Shown piece by piece: positions 16,515 through 26,685 of a DNA stretch of 52,657 nucleotides; position 1 is the first letter of the stretch; each line of letters opens with the position of its first letter. The position numbers and the translations under genes were made by a program. The stretch comes from Tatlockia sp. (GTDB taxonomy: Bacteria > Pseudomonadota > Gammaproteobacteria > Legionellales > Legionellaceae): NCBI GenBank assembly GCA_013812775.1, contig JACCSX010000290.1:1-52657 (forward strand). The letters run 5' to 3'. The notes under the pieces are model-generated. The model searched no databases. It was given only the letters and a program-made list of their open reading frames with translations, and was not told the DNA's origin.

Positions 16515-17180
16515 ATGCAAGGCATGGAACATTTATTGGATTTTGTATTACATATTGACGCTTATTTGTTTAATTTTGTTTCAGCCTACGGAACCTGGAC
16601 TTATCTTGTATTATTCTTCATTATTTTTTGCGAAACAGGGTTGGTTATAACGCCCTTCCTTCCTGGTGACTCCTTGCTTTTTGTTGCGGGATCAATTGCC
16701 GCTCAATCTGGAGAGCCCTTATCTATAGTGCTACTTTTCTTCTTGTTAGTTATCGCATCGATTCTGGGGAATCAACTTAATTATTTGATTGGCAGAAAAA
16801 TTGGACCGCGTGTTTTTACAGCAGAAGGTTCTTGGCTATTTAATAAAAAGTATTTAGAGGATACCCGTTGCTTTTATGAAAAACACGGCGGCAAGACTCT
16901 TATCTTTGCCCGCTTCATGCCTATTATTCGCACCTTTGCCCCTTTCGTAGCCGGGATAGGATATATGCGTGCTTATCAATTTTCACTTTATAATATTTCC
17001 AGTGCTTTTCTGTGGATTGGCAGCTTGTTAGCTTGTGGGTATTTTTTTGGTTCTCTACCCTGGATTAAAAACAATTTTTCAATTGTCATTTATGGTATTA
17101 TTTTGCTATCGCTTACCCCGCCAATATTTACTTTTCTTTATAGGAAACTTAATGTTAGATCTGCGTCGTCCCGGGAGTAG
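16515..17180 (+). CDS. DedA-family (SNARE-associated/VTT) membrane protein
   Basis: A 221-residue polytopic protein with the DedA hallmarks: FFIIFCETGLVITPFLPGDSLLF (re-entrant helix motif E..GLvi..P.lPGD), GNQLNYLIGRKIG, and the second motif FARFMPIIRTFAPFVAGIGYM with G-x-x-R-F-x-P-x-x-R-T. DedA proteins are undecaprenyl-phosphate/phospholipid translocases of the inner membrane needed for envelope homeostasis. TAGGAAAG lies just upstream of the ATG. It is separate from fleR (divergent) and converges with rarA. Confidence 0.93.
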   Translation: MQGMEHLLDFVLHIDAYLFNFVSAYGTWTYLVLFFIIFCETGLVITPFLPGDSLLFVAGSIAAQSGEPLSIVLLFFLLVIASILGNQLNYLIGRKIGPRVFTAEGSWLFNKKYLEDTRCFYEKHGGKTLIFARFMPIIRTFAPFVAGIGYMRAYQFSLYNISSAFLWIGSLLACGYFFGSLPWIKNNFSIVIYGIILLSLTPPIFTFLYRKLNVRSASSRE

Positions 17181-17220
17181 TAACACTGCATTAGGTTAAT
17201 GAAGATAGCTCCCTTATGCC

Positions 17221-17462
17221 TATGTCCCGCGGCTTGCCCCTAAGACTTCCACAGGAAAATTAAACCCCTAAGTACCGCGCTTTATGCGCGGTATCCAGAA
17301 CGATCAACTCTCTTGATCAGAGTCTTTGCGCACCCAAGGAATATACTCTGGTTACCGCGCATAAAGCGCGGCACGTAGGTCTAAAGGATTGTTTATTCAA
17401 ACTCTAAGTTAACAAATTTCCTGTGGATCTCTAGGGACAAGCCGCAGAGCGTAGAGAATGGA
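17221..17462. repeat. Palindromic dispersed repeat, copy B (family 1), best preserved
   Basis: It fills the spacer between convergent dedA and rarA. Ends are imperfect inverted copies: GCGGCTTGCCCCTAAGACTT...TCCTGTGG-type blocks on both sides (CTTCCACAGGAAA at 17248, TTTCCTGTGGATCTC at 17418). Inside are two hairpins, ACCGCGC-TTTAT-GCGCGGT near 17274 and ACCGCGC-ATAAA-GCGCGGC near 17354. Copy A at 6.0 kb matches in the opposite orientation. The 17181-17484 spacer contains nothing else. Confidence 0.78.
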
Positions 17463-17484
17463 TGATGCAGGCGACCACTAAGCT

Positions 17485-18786
17485 CTATTTTTTTCCTGCT
17501 TCCTTATCCAATTCACGTAAAAAAACCATCTTCTCGGCAATCTTAGTTTCCATACCTCTCGGCACAGGCTCATACCAATTAGGCTCTTTCATTCCTTCCG
17601 GTAAATAAGTTTCACCGGCTGCATAAGCATAAGGCTCATCATGGGCATAACGATAAGCATGGCCATAACCTAAGTCTTTCATCAATTTGGTTGGGGCATT
17701 GCGTAGATGGATAGGCACTTCACTGGATTTTTCCTGTTTAACATAGGCCATTGCCTTGTTAAAGGCGAGGTAACCAGCGTTGCTTTTCGGAGCTATTGCA
17801 AGATAAATTATGGCTTGGCCTAAGGCTAATTCACCCTCTGGAGAGCCTAAACGTTCATAAGTCGCAGCAGCGTCATTAGCGATTTGCATTGCCCTTGGAT
17901 CTGCAAGACCAATATCTTCCCAGGCCATTCTCACAATACGTCGAATAAGATAGTGGGGATCAACTCCACCATCGAGCATGCGACAAAACCAATAGAGTGC
18001 TGCATCAGGATTGGATCCGCGTACTGACTTATGAAGGGCTGAGATTTGATCATAAAAATTTCCCCCCCCCTTATCGAAACGTCGACCACTGGGACTCAGG
18101 GCATTTTGAATTAATTGAGCTGTAATCTCTTCTGTACCCTCTGCATTTGCAGCAGTATTCAGTTGCTCTAACAGATTAAACAAACGGCGTGCATCACCAT
18201 CGGCATAGGTTACAAGGTGTTCAATTGCCTGTTTGTCAAACTTAAGATGAGTTAATACTTTTTCACGAGCACGGGAAAGTAATAGCTTCAGCTCAGGCTC
18301 CGACAAAGGCGTTAACACATAAACCTGAGCTCGGGATAGGAGTGCTGAATTCACTTCAAAAGAAGGGTTTTCTGTCGTTGCCCCAATAAAGGTGACGAGT
18401 CCAGACTCCGTAAATGGAAGTAGTGCATCTTGCTGCGACTTATTGAAACGATGGATTTCATCGATAAAGAGTAAGGTATGTCGGTCTAGACTAAGGTTTT
18501 GCTTAGCCTGCTCGACTGCAGCACGGATATCTTTTACCCCGGAAAAAACAGCGGATAGTGCTATCCATTCACAATCAAAGGCCTCAGCACTTAAACGTGC
18601 CAAGGTGGTTTTACCCACACCCGGAGGCCCCCATAAAATCATGGAATGCGGTATTCCCGACTCAAAAGCTAGGCGCAGCGGTTTACCAGGAGCAAGTAAA
18701 TGGGCTTGTCCAACCACCTCATCCCAATGCTTGGGACGCAATAATTCAGCGAGAGGAGCCTTTGGCTCTGTCGCAAATAAACTCAT
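17485..18786 (-). CDS. rarA: Replication-associated recombination protein RarA (MgsA)
   Basis: A 433-residue AAA+ ATPase acting at stalled replication forks. Walker A GPPGVGKTTLARL, Walker B LLFIDEIHRFNKSQQD, sensor GATTENPSFE, and the C-terminal RarA segment YDQISALHKSVRGSNPDAALYW...LRNAPTKLMKDLGYG with YRYAHDE all match E. coli RarA. A run of nine G (minus strand) occurs in the codons for KGGG before NFYDQ. Its ATG overlaps the lolA stop codon (ATGA, 18783-18786), continuing the ftsK-lolA-rarA order seen in many gammaproteobacteria. Confidence 0.95.
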   Translation of the reverse strand: MSLFATEPKAPLAELLRPKHWDEVVGQAHLLAPGKPLRLAFESGIPHSMILWGPPGVGKTTLARLSAEAFDCEWIALSAVFSGVKDIRAAVEQAKQNLSLDRHTLLFIDEIHRFNKSQQDALLPFTESGLVTFIGATTENPSFEVNSALLSRAQVYVLTPLSEPELKLLLSRAREKVLTHLKFDKQAIEHLVTYADGDARRLFNLLEQLNTAANAEGTEEITAQLIQNALSPSGRRFDKGGGNFYDQISALHKSVRGSNPDAALYWFCRMLDGGVDPHYLIRRIVRMAWEDIGLADPRAMQIANDAAATYERLGSPEGELALGQAIIYLAIAPKSNAGYLAFNKAMAYVKQEKSSEVPIHLRNAPTKLMKDLGYGHAYRYAHDEPYAYAAGETYLPEGMKEPNWYEPVPRGMETKIAEKMVFLRELDKEAGKK

Positions 18787-19391
18787 TGTTGCACGACATC
18801 AATCCCTTTCGGGGGCTTAAATTGAAACAGAGAGGCAGCAACCTTAGGGTTGGTCTTAACCTTTGTTAAATTTACAATGGTATGCTGTCCTAGCTGATCG
18901 TACATTTCAATGTCAGTTAAAACGTTATTAGCAAAAATTAATTTTAAACGCTGAAAATTGGCCTTATCTGATTTGGAATGTAAATCATAGGATTGATTAG
19001 CGCCTGAACCATTGGCAGTAACCTCAAAATCACGAGTGACTGTATTATCATAACCGCTTAAAAATAAAGCCGCAGTTCCTCCCATTCCTTCATCCTGCTT
19101 TTTAACTGTAACCTGTTCTAAATCCACATCATAAACCCATAATTTTTTACCATCAGCAACAACAAGTTGTGCCATAGGCTCTTTTGTTTGCCAGCGAAAA
19201 CGGCCGGGACGCTCAAGCGCCATTGTGCCAGAGGAATGTGAGATCTCTCGTTCTTTGCTCTTTACCACCTGTTTAAACTGGGCTGTCAGAGTCCGCATAG
19301 CATTCAACTTAGCTTGTAAATCCTCACCTGCAGATTCACTAAAAGCCACAGCACTAAAGGCTAAACTTAAAAACAAAATAAAATTTCTCAT
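18783..19391 (-). CDS. lolA: Outer-membrane lipoprotein carrier protein LolA
   Basis: A ~202-residue periplasmic chaperone that ferries lipoproteins from the LolCDE complex to the outer membrane. It begins with a Sec signal peptide (FILFLSLAFSAVAFS), then LNAMRTLTAQFKQVV, GRFRWQTKEPMAQLVVADGKKLWVYD, LEQVTVKK and FLSGY, the family pattern. The ATG at 19391 is chosen over the overlapping GTG (19394) because GAGGA in the 3' end of ftsK lies at the right distance. It overlaps rarA by four bases at its 3' end. Confidence 0.94.
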   Translation of the reverse strand: MRNFILFLSLAFSAVAFSESAGEDLQAKLNAMRTLTAQFKQVVKSKEREISHSSGTMALERPGRFRWQTKEPMAQLVVADGKKLWVYDVDLEQVTVKKQDEGMGGTAALFLSGYDNTVTRDFEVTANGSGANQSYDLHSKSDKANFQRLKLIFANNVLTDIEMYDQLGQHTIVNLTKVKTNPKVAASLFQFKPPKGIDVVQQ

Positions 19392-19393
19392 CA

Positions 19394-21805
19394 CTATTCC
19401 TCAGTTACAGTAGATACTAGTACATCACGAAAACCGCCATCTAAAGGACCAACGATGCCAGTTCGCTCCATTTCTTCTACAACTCTTGCAGCTCTGTTAT
19501 ATCCTATTTTAAAACGACGCTGCACAGCTGAAATACTCGCCTTTCTTGTTTGAATTACAAACTCAACAACCTGATCATAGAGTGGATCAGCATCTTCAGT
19601 ATCCTGTCCTTCTTCAATAAAGCCACCTTCAAGGCCATCTCCTGTAGAGAGAGTAATTTCATCAATGTATTGAGGCTCGCCACGTGAGCGACAGTCGTCA
19701 GCAATGCGATGCACTTCTTTATCATCCACAAAGGCCCCGTGCACGCGCAAAGGCGCACCGCTACCAGGAGCTAAATACAGCATATCGCCATGGCCAAGTA
19801 ATTGTTCAGCACCTTGTTGATCAAGGATGGTACGTGAGTCGATTTTTGAAGAAACCTGAAAAGACATCCGTGTTGGAATATTGGATTTAATTAGTCCAGT
19901 CAGAACATCAACCGATGGCCGTTGAGTTGCCAGAATTAAATGAATACCTGCGGCACGTGCTTTTTGTGCGATTCTTGCAATCAATTGTTCAACTTTTTTG
20001 CCAACCACCATCATCATGTCAGCTAATTCATCAATCATTACTACTATATAGGGCAGTGTTTCTAAAAGCGGCGCTTTCTCATCCATGGAATCGATTGGTT
20101 TCCAGAGCGGATCATGCAAGGGACTACCCTTCGCCGCAGCTTCAATTATTTTGCTATTAAACCCCGCCAGATTGCGCACCCCTAAAGCAGACATCAGGCG
20201 ATAACGCCTTTCCATCTCACCAACACACCAGCGTAAAGCTGAAGCCGCTTCTTTCATGTCGGTGACCACAGGCGTTAAAAGATGTGGAATCCCATCATAG
20301 ATGGACAATTCCAGCATTTTTGGATCCACCATGATCAAGCGTACTTCCTCTGGTGTCGATTTAAAAAGCAGGCTTAAAATCATGGCATTAATGCCTACCG
20401 ATTTACCGGAGCCGGTTGTTCCGGCAACTAGTAAATGAGGCATTTTTGCTAAATCAACAACCATAGGATGACCAGCAATATCAACGCCTAAGGCCAAGGT
20501 CAAAGGTGAATGGGCCTGCTGGTAAACATCGGCCGAAAGCACCTGGGATAAACGCACCATTTCACGATGTTGGTTAGGTAACTCCAGACCCACCACTGTT
20601 TTCCCTGGTATAACCTCCACTACGCGAACAGAGGTAACAGAGAGAGAACGGGCTAAATCCTTAGCAAGTGCAGTAAGTTTGGAGACTTTAATACCTGCTG
20701 CCAATTGCAATTCAAAGCGTGTAATCACAGGTCCTGGATGCACGGCAACAACATCTGCCTGTATACCAAAATCTAGTAAATGCTGTTCAACTTCGCGAGA
20801 AACATTTTCCAATTCCTGATGGGTATAACCGCCCATCGGTTTGCCAGGCAGCCCCTTATCAAGCAAACTTAAAGAGGGTAAACCACCAGTAGAGATGGAT
20901 GACTTTGAGCTACGAGATTCTCTAGGTTGCTCCTTCGAAATCTCTTTTGCCGGTTTTGCAGCAGCAGATAAGGTTGAAATCATAGGGGAGGTATTAGAGA
21001 CAATAGAACCCAAGCTTAAAGCTTCTGCGCTTATCTTTGGGAGTAATTTAGTTTCTGATTTCTCTATTTGAACAGGGGATAATTTGGGGGCCGTTTTGCT
21101 CATGGTAATAGAGGATTCTTTACCGCCAAAATCCTTTATCTTTGTTATAAAAGCCCGGAAGCTGAGGTCTAAAGTATGGAAAACTCTATTAAAAATAACC
21201 AGGGATAAATTACCCAGCTTTTCCGTAGCATGCACCCAGGACAGGCCGGTCAATAAGGTTACGCCAGCTAAAAAAATCGCCAATAAAAGCAAGGTAGCCC
21301 CTTTGATGCTCATGGCATATTCAAATCCATCAGAGACAAAACTCCCAAGGACGCCACCGGCGCTGTGATAGATATCGATAGCCTGAATTTGCGGTTCTAA
21401 ACTCAAAAGACCACAACCACCAATCATTAAAAACACCAACCCAGAGCCTCGTAAAAACATCGCAGCTCTATTTACTATTTGCAGAGTACGATGGTCTTTT
21501 ACGATAAACCATGCCACATAAGCTACACAGATAGGCAGGAGAAACGCCAAATAGCCAAATACAAAATACAGGGCATCGGCAATATAAGCACCAACCTGCC
21601 CTCCTGCATTGGCAATTTCGGTATTTGCTTTGCTTACATGCGTCCAGCTTGGGTCAGATAATTCGTAAGTGCACAATGAAAGTAAAATGAACAAGGCACA
21701 AGCAGACACGAAGATAAAAACACCTTCACTGATACGCTTGAAAAAGAAATTTGGCAGGTTTTTTTTAGGGTTTCTTGATTGGTTACCCACTTGTTGTTTT
21801 CCCAT
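19394..21805 (-). CDS. ftsK: DNA translocase FtsK
   Basis: 803 residues. The N-terminus has about four membrane segments (residues ~26-215) anchoring it at the septum. A short Pro/Ser/Lys-rich linker (~220-320) follows. The motor domain holds Walker [13 protein letters not shown] (~460) and Walker [15 protein letters not shown]. The C-terminal gamma winged helix ([30 protein letters not shown]) recognises KOPS and activates XerCD at dif. The linker is short, like the compact FtsK/SpoIIIE forms and unlike the 1300-residue E. coli protein. It opens the ftsK-lolA-rarA operon and is divergent from trxB. Confidence 0.96.
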   Translation of the reverse strand: MGKQQVGNQSRNPKKNLPNFFFKRISEGVFIFVSACALFILLSLCTYELSDPSWTHVSKANTEIANAGGQVGAYIADALYFVFGYLAFLLPICVAYVAWFIVKDHRTLQIVNRAAMFLRGSGLVFLMIGGCGLLSLEPQIQAIDIYHSAGGVLGSFVSDGFEYAMSIKGATLLLLAIFLAGVTLLTGLSWVHATEKLGNLSLVIFNRVFHTLDLSFRAFITKIKDFGGKESSITMSKTAPKLSPVQIEKSETKLLPKISAEALSLGSIVSNTSPMISTLSAAAKPAKEISKEQPRESRSSKSSISTGGLPSLSLLDKGLPGKPMGGYTHQELENVSREVEQHLLDFGIQADVVAVHPGPVITRFELQLAAGIKVSKLTALAKDLARSLSVTSVRVVEVIPGKTVVGLELPNQHREMVRLSQVLSADVYQQAHSPLTLALGVDIAGHPMVVDLAKMPHLLVAGTTGSGKSVGINAMILSLLFKSTPEEVRLIMVDPKMLELSIYDGIPHLLTPVVTDMKEAASALRWCVGEMERRYRLMSALGVRNLAGFNSKIIEAAAKGSPLHDPLWKPIDSMDEKAPLLETLPYIVVMIDELADMMMVVGKKVEQLIARIAQKARAAGIHLILATQRPSVDVLTGLIKSNIPTRMSFQVSSKIDSRTILDQQGAEQLLGHGDMLYLAPGSGAPLRVHGAFVDDKEVHRIADDCRSRGEPQYIDEITLSTGDGLEGGFIEEGQDTEDADPLYDQVVEFVIQTRKASISAVQRRFKIGYNRAARVVEEMERTGIVGPLDGGFRDVLVSTVTEE

Positions 21806-21855
21806 AGACTTTTAATGTTTGTTATTTTGTCATAATATTTGCCATCTTAACATAA

Positions 21856-22839
<984 letters not shown>

Positions 22840-22840
22840 G

Positions 22841-23524
22841 TTGCCCGCTTTTTTGTCCGCTAACGATTTTAGTTTCCCTGATCCGGAATCTTTTGGTAAA
22901 GAGGGACTGGTGGCCATAGGCGGTGACTTGTTGCCACAACGTATTCTCTCTGCTTATCAACAAGGCATTTTCCCCTGGTTTGGTTCAGGGGACCCCATTC
23001 TTTGGTGGTCGCCAGATCCCAGACTTCTTTTAAAACCAGCTTGCTTTAAAACCTCACACAGCCTGAAGCAATCCCTTAAAAAACCGTATAGCTTTAAAAT
23101 TGATACCGCCTTTGATGAAGTAATTCGTGCCTGTGCAAATACGGATGAACGCATCAATAACACCTGGATAAATGAGGAGATGTGTGAGGCATATATTAAA
23201 CTGCATTTGCAAGGTTATGCTCACTCTTTTGAAATTTGGAATGAAGATATTTTGGTTGGCGGTTTGTATGGACTAAGCCTCGGAAATGCTTTTTTCGGTG
23301 AATCCATGTTTCATCATCTACGGGATGGTTCAAAACTGGCAATGTTTCACCTTTGCCAAACCCTTTCCTCTTTGCATTTCGATTTTATTGATTGTCAATT
23401 GCCAAGCCCTCATTTGCAGAGTTTAGGTGCAAAAAAAATCAGTCGAAACAAATTTCTGCATCTTTTACAAAAATCCTTAGAGCAACCTACTCGACGAGGG
23501 CTTTGGACAAATTTAAGCTATTGA
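22841..23524 (+). CDS. aat: Leucyl/phenylalanyl-tRNA--protein transferase
   Basis: This enzyme attaches Leu or Phe to N-terminal Lys/Arg, feeding proteins to the N-end rule pathway. FPDPESFGKEGLVAIGGDL, AYQQGIFPWFGSGDPILWWSPDPR and GGLYGLSLGNAFFGESMFH followed by ASKLA-type DGSKLAMFHL are the family motifs. I favour the TTG at 22841 (MPAFLSANDF), two bases after the trxB stop, since GGAGAAGG lies eight bases upstream. An ATG at 22817 overlapping trxB is the alternative (235 residues). The trxB-aat-infA neighbourhood is conserved in gammaproteobacteria. Confidence 0.94.
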   Translation: MPAFLSANDFSFPDPESFGKEGLVAIGGDLLPQRILSAYQQGIFPWFGSGDPILWWSPDPRLLLKPACFKTSHSLKQSLKKPYSFKIDTAFDEVIRACANTDERINNTWINEEMCEAYIKLHLQGYAHSFEIWNEDILVGGLYGLSLGNAFFGESMFHHLRDGSKLAMFHLCQTLSSLHFDFIDCQLPSPHLQSLGAKKISRNKFLHLLQKSLEQPTRRGLWTNLSY

Positions 23525-23664
23525 CATCTTTACTCTGTTTCAAAATAATAGTTTTTTGGCTTAAACGAGCACAATATCAACTGACTTTAGATTGAAAATG
23601 TTCTTACTGGGCTAAGTTCCAGTAAATTTTTTACTAAAATCAAGCTACTTTGCGAAAGTGCCGA

Positions 23665-23693
23665 TTGCCATTTACAAAGTTTTAGTGCATTAT
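23665..23693 (+). promoter_or_regulatory. Putative infA promoter
   Basis: TTGCCA (23665-23670), 17 bases, CATTAT (23688-23693), 35 bases before the infA ATG. It is consistent with infA having its own promoter in the 204-base gap after aat. The -10 match is modest. Confidence 0.45.
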
Positions 23694-23728
23694 TTGCGCT
23701 TTATTTCTGATACATTTTTGAGAGACCC

Positions 23729-23950
23729 ATGGCGAAAGAAGATCACATTGAAATGCTTGGCACCGTTATCGACACTTTACCCAATACCATGTTTCGAGTA
23801 GAGCTGGAAAACGGCCACGTAGTGACTGCTCATATTTCTGGTCGTATGCGTAAAAATTACATTCGCATCCTAACAGGAGACAAGGTAAAAGTGGAACTAA
23901 CACCTTATGACCTAAGCAAAGGACGTATAATCTTCCGCGATAAAAATTAA
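23729..23950 (+). CDS. infA: Translation initiation factor IF-1
   Basis: A 73-residue single OB-fold protein that binds the ribosomal A site during initiation. The sequence [46 protein letters not shown] and [18 protein letters not shown] is almost identical to E. coli IF-1. Full length, own upstream promoter and a good downstream terminator, so it is likely monocistronic. Confidence 0.97.
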   Translation: MAKEDHIEMLGTVIDTLPNTMFRVELENGHVVTAHISGRMRKNYIRILTGDKVKVELTPYDLSKGRIIFRDKN

Positions 23951-23988
23951 TTTCTACAAGTGAACAGCCTATTTTGAGTAACTAATGT

Positions 23989-24036
23989 GCCTGGCTTGGG
24001 TGGTGGATGCTTCTTTTCACCAAGCTGGGCTTTTTT
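23989..24036 (+). terminator. Rho-independent terminator of infA
   Basis: GCCTGGCTTGG (23989-23999) pairs with CCAAGCTGGGC (24020-24030) over eleven base pairs (two G-U), followed directly by TTTTTTATT. It is 39 bases after the infA stop codon. Confidence 0.85.
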
Positions 24037-24087
24037 ATTGTCAATTAAAGAATGTTCCGTCTGATAGATTCCCATTAAAACACCTAC

Positions 24088-24165
24088 TCATCCCGAGCGC
24101 AGCGCGGGATCTCCTGTCGCATCAAAGTGCTAAAATTCTAAGATCCCTCGCTACGCTCGGGATGA
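24088..24165. repeat. REP-like inverted repeat with CCCGAGCG arms
   Basis: TCATCCCGAGCG (24088-24099) and CGCTCGGGATGA (24154-24165) are perfect inverted 12-base arms, with secondary GCGGGATCT and AGATCCCTCG pairs inside. This resembles a bacterial REP/BIME palindrome pair. It lies between convergent infA and pmbA. Confidence 0.7.
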
Positions 24166-24178
24166 CGTGGGAATCAAT

Positions 24179-25537
24179 CTAATGGCCAGCAATCATCATT
24201 TGTTCGAGCAGAACCGAACCGCAGCGGGTAGAAATATTAGGATTTAGATCATTGCCGACAGCAACTATAGATCTGAACATATCCTTTAAATTACCAGCTA
24301 TAGTGATCTCTTCCACTGGATGTTGAATTATTCCATTTTCAACCCAAAAACCAGTGGCTCCTCGCGAGTAATCCCCAGTCAGGCCATTAACCCCCTGCCC
24401 CATTAATTCGGTAACCAGCAAGCCCGTACCCATTTTTTGCATTAGCTCTTGTAAACCTCCAGCGGTTGGATCTATCGTAAGATTATGGACACCACTGCTG
24501 TTAGCAGTGGTCTTTAATCCCATCCGCCGGGATGAATAACTACCCAGAACGTATTGATGCACTATTCCATCCTGGACAAAGACATTATTTCTGGTGGGCA
24601 CTCCTTCACCATCAAAAGGCGAAGATCCTAATGCTCTTGGCAGGTAAGGTTGTTCATAGATCATTATATTGTCTGGAAAAATCTGCTGACCAATTGAATC
24701 AATTAAAAAACTATTCTTACGATATAAATTTCCACCATTAATTGCGTTGATAAAACTTGAGAAAAGGCCGCTTGCAACACGTGAAGAAAATAATACCGGT
24801 GTTTTTTGTGTTTTTACTTTTCTGGCACCTAAACGGTTTGTAGCCCGCTCAACTGTATTTCTTGCCAAATTCTCTAATGAATCCAAATCACTTGCCCGTC
24901 TCGCAGTAGTGTAATCATAATCGCGCTGCATTGTTTCACCCTCTTTTGCAATTAGAGAGCAACTTATACTGTGGCGTGTGCTTTGAAGGATTCCTTCTCC
25001 GCCATAAGTATTTGCAAAGCCATGACAAAACGCATAGGTTGAAAAATTAACGCCATCTGAATTGGTTATACGTTTATCCAGTGCCAATGCCTGAGCTTCG
25101 CAGGCAAGTGCTTTTTCTATTGCCTCAGGGGGACTAATGTTCCAAGGATAATGGAGATCTAAATCAGGATAATTGTTGTTTATTAACTCGCGATCAGCAA
25201 GTCCAAAACAGGGGTCCGCAGCACTCACCCGGGCAATATCACAAGCTGCGGTCACCAGGGAATCTAAAGCATTAGGCGATGTATCAGTAGAGGATGCCCC
25301 TCCTTTACGATGACCTATATAAACAACAAGACTAACGCCTTTATCTTCACTAAAAGCAACCGTTTCGACATCACCCATTCGCACATCCACTGAGTAACCA
25401 CTATCGTGATTAACAGTCACCATTGCATCCGTTGCCCCCTGCGCTTTGGCACGTGCCAAGACATCATGCATCAATTCTGTTAAATTGTTGGTTGACTTAA
25501 CAGCTACTCTATTGTTATTTTCCCCTAATGTTCCCAT
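24179..25537 (-). CDS. pmbA: TldE/PmbA-family metalloprotease subunit
   Basis: 452 residues. PmbA (TldE) with TldD forms a heterodimeric protease that cleaves unstructured peptides and matures microcin B17/CcdA. Family features include ATDAMVTVNHDSGYSVDVRMGDVE, GHRKGGASSTD, FSSRVASGLFSSFINAINGGNLYRK, GEGVPTRNNVFVQDGIVHQYVLGSYSSRRMG and GDYSRGATGFWVENG near the end. TldE lacks the HExxxH metal site that TldD carries, as expected here. tldD is not in the window. Confidence 0.92.
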   Translation of the reverse strand: MGTLGENNNRVAVKSTNNLTELMHDVLARAKAQGATDAMVTVNHDSGYSVDVRMGDVETVAFSEDKGVSLVVYIGHRKGGASSTDTSPNALDSLVTAACDIARVSAADPCFGLADRELINNNYPDLDLHYPWNISPPEAIEKALACEAQALALDKRITNSDGVNFSTYAFCHGFANTYGGEGILQSTRHSISCSLIAKEGETMQRDYDYTTARRASDLDSLENLARNTVERATNRLGARKVKTQKTPVLFSSRVASGLFSSFINAINGGNLYRKNSFLIDSIGQQIFPDNIMIYEQPYLPRALGSSPFDGEGVPTRNNVFVQDGIVHQYVLGSYSSRRMGLKTTANSSGVHNLTIDPTAGGLQELMQKMGTGLLVTELMGQGVNGLTGDYSRGATGFWVENGIIQHPVEEITIAGNLKDMFRSIVAVGNDLNPNISTRCGSVLLEQMMIAGH

Positions 25538-25585
25538 GGTAATTCCGCCACTATTAAAGTTTGTTCATAAGGATACAAGATTAAT

Positions 25586-26365
25586 ATGCCCAGGCAAACC
25601 ATTGAGCTGCTAAAATGGCTGACCCGAGCCTTTAAATTATTAACTAGCGTTTTATTATTAGTTTTTAGTAATTATAGTTATGCACACAGCGAATGGCGAA
25701 CTCTAGCCTCAGGTATTGAATACCAGGATCTTGAAGGCAGCTTTCTCACCCCTTGGTCTCATGTTCATGTCTTTCGTATTAATCTTAAAGAAAATGAACT
25801 CTCGCTGGTTACAGCCAAAGATATGTCGCGTGAATACGCATCAATCGAGGAATATGCGGCTTTCTCCAAGGGTTTATTAGCAATCAATGGTGGTTTTTTC
25901 GATAATAATTATAAACCGCTCGGATTACGAATTTATAATAAACGCCAGCAAAATCCTGCAAAAAATATCTCATGGTGGGGAATTTTTTATGTCAAAAATC
26001 AAAAGCCGCATCTTACCAACTTCTCTCAATATAGCTTTGATAGCCAAATTGATTTTGCCATACAAAGCGGCCCAAGACTTTTAATTAATAACCGTATCCC
26101 TCCACTCAAAGCAGGAAGAGCCGAACGCTCAGCCCTAGGCATCACGCATGATGGCCGAGTAATTGTTTTGGTCACTGATAATATGCCTCTTTCCACCACG
26201 GAATTAGCCCAACTTATGAAAGCACAGCCGCTTAACTGTGAAAATGCGCTTAACCTTGACGGAGGAAGCTCAAGTCAATTGCGTGCGCATCTGGATCTTT
26301 TTCAATTAGATGTACATGGTTTTTCCAATGTGAGCGATGCGGTCATTGTAAAAGCAAAAAAATAA
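25586..26365 (+). CDS. Secreted phosphodiester-glycosidase (NAGPA/DUF2233) domain protein
   Basis: A 259-residue protein with an N-terminal signal peptide (LLTSVLLLVFSNYSYA, cleavage before HSEW). The rest is one NAGPA/DUF2233-type domain: LAINGGFFDNNYKPLGL, FAIQSGPRLLINN, AERSALGITHDGRVIVLVTD and ALNLDGGSSSQL, the last being the diagnostic LDGG-S motif. The eukaryotic relative uncovers mannose-6-phosphate by removing GlcNAc from a phosphodiester. Bacterial relatives act on the exported envelope or polysaccharide, and the substrate here is unknown. Divergent from pmbA. Confidence 0.85.
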   Translation: MPRQTIELLKWLTRAFKLLTSVLLLVFSNYSYAHSEWRTLASGIEYQDLEGSFLTPWSHVHVFRINLKENELSLVTAKDMSREYASIEEYAAFSKGLLAINGGFFDNNYKPLGLRIYNKRQQNPAKNISWWGIFYVKNQKPHLTNFSQYSFDSQIDFAIQSGPRLLINNRIPPLKAGRAERSALGITHDGRVIVLVTDNMPLSTTELAQLMKAQPLNCENALNLDGGSSSQLRAHLDLFQLDVHGFSNVSDAVIVKAKK

Positions 26366-26451
26366 AAATTTTTTTCTATATTTTTGAATTTTTCTATGGT
26401 TCATTAAAATCGATTTGTCATCATTTTTGGCATTCACAAACCTTACACAAC

Positions 26452-26460
26452 TTATCCACA
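26452..26460 (+). promoter_or_regulatory. DnaA box upstream of nrdAB
   Basis: TTATCCACA is an exact match to the consensus DnaA box, 22 bases before the nrdA -35 element. E. coli nrdAB is activated by DnaA from comparable sites, so linkage of dNTP supply to replication initiation is plausible here. Confidence 0.6.
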
Positions 26461-26481
26461 GCTTATACCGTATTTATCCCC

Positions 26482-26510
26482 TTGACCTGAGCATAAAAAC
26501 ACAATATATA
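26482..26510 (+). promoter_or_regulatory. nrdAB promoter
   Basis: TTGACC (26482-26487), 17-base spacer, TATATA (26505-26510). This predicts a transcript start near 26517 and a ~170-base leader before nrdA. The -10 hexamer sits inside the first NrdR-like box. Confidence 0.65.
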
Positions 26511-26544
26511 GGCAAAAAAATTTTTTTACTACAACATATTGTGT
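26499..26544. promoter_or_regulatory. Tandem NrdR-like boxes
   Basis: ACACAATATATAGGCA (26499-26514) and CTACAACATATTGTGT (26529-26544) each match about 13 of 16 positions of the NrdR consensus acacwatatatwgtgt. They are 30 bases apart start to start, about three helical turns, the geometry NrdR needs. The first covers the -10 element, so ATP/dATP-bound NrdR would repress nrdAB. nrdR itself is not in the window. Confidence 0.7.
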
Positions 26545-26685
26545 GTTGCTATGACTATACTTTAAGATATGAATCGTCCAGTTATTTATGGACCACCTAT
26601 TTCAAGGATTGTAAATTTCGTGACCGTCGGATGTGACTGCAGGAAATTATAGGTGGGTAACAAATAAACCTTCAGTGGAGAAAAC

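Noticed and set aside
23985-24182. 65-codon open frame after infA
   Set aside because: It spans the infA terminator and the REP-like palindrome.
26415-26636. Open frame of 73 codons upstream of nrdA
   Set aside because: It covers the DnaA box, promoter and NrdR-like boxes, lacks a good ribosome-binding site, and has no protein-like character.
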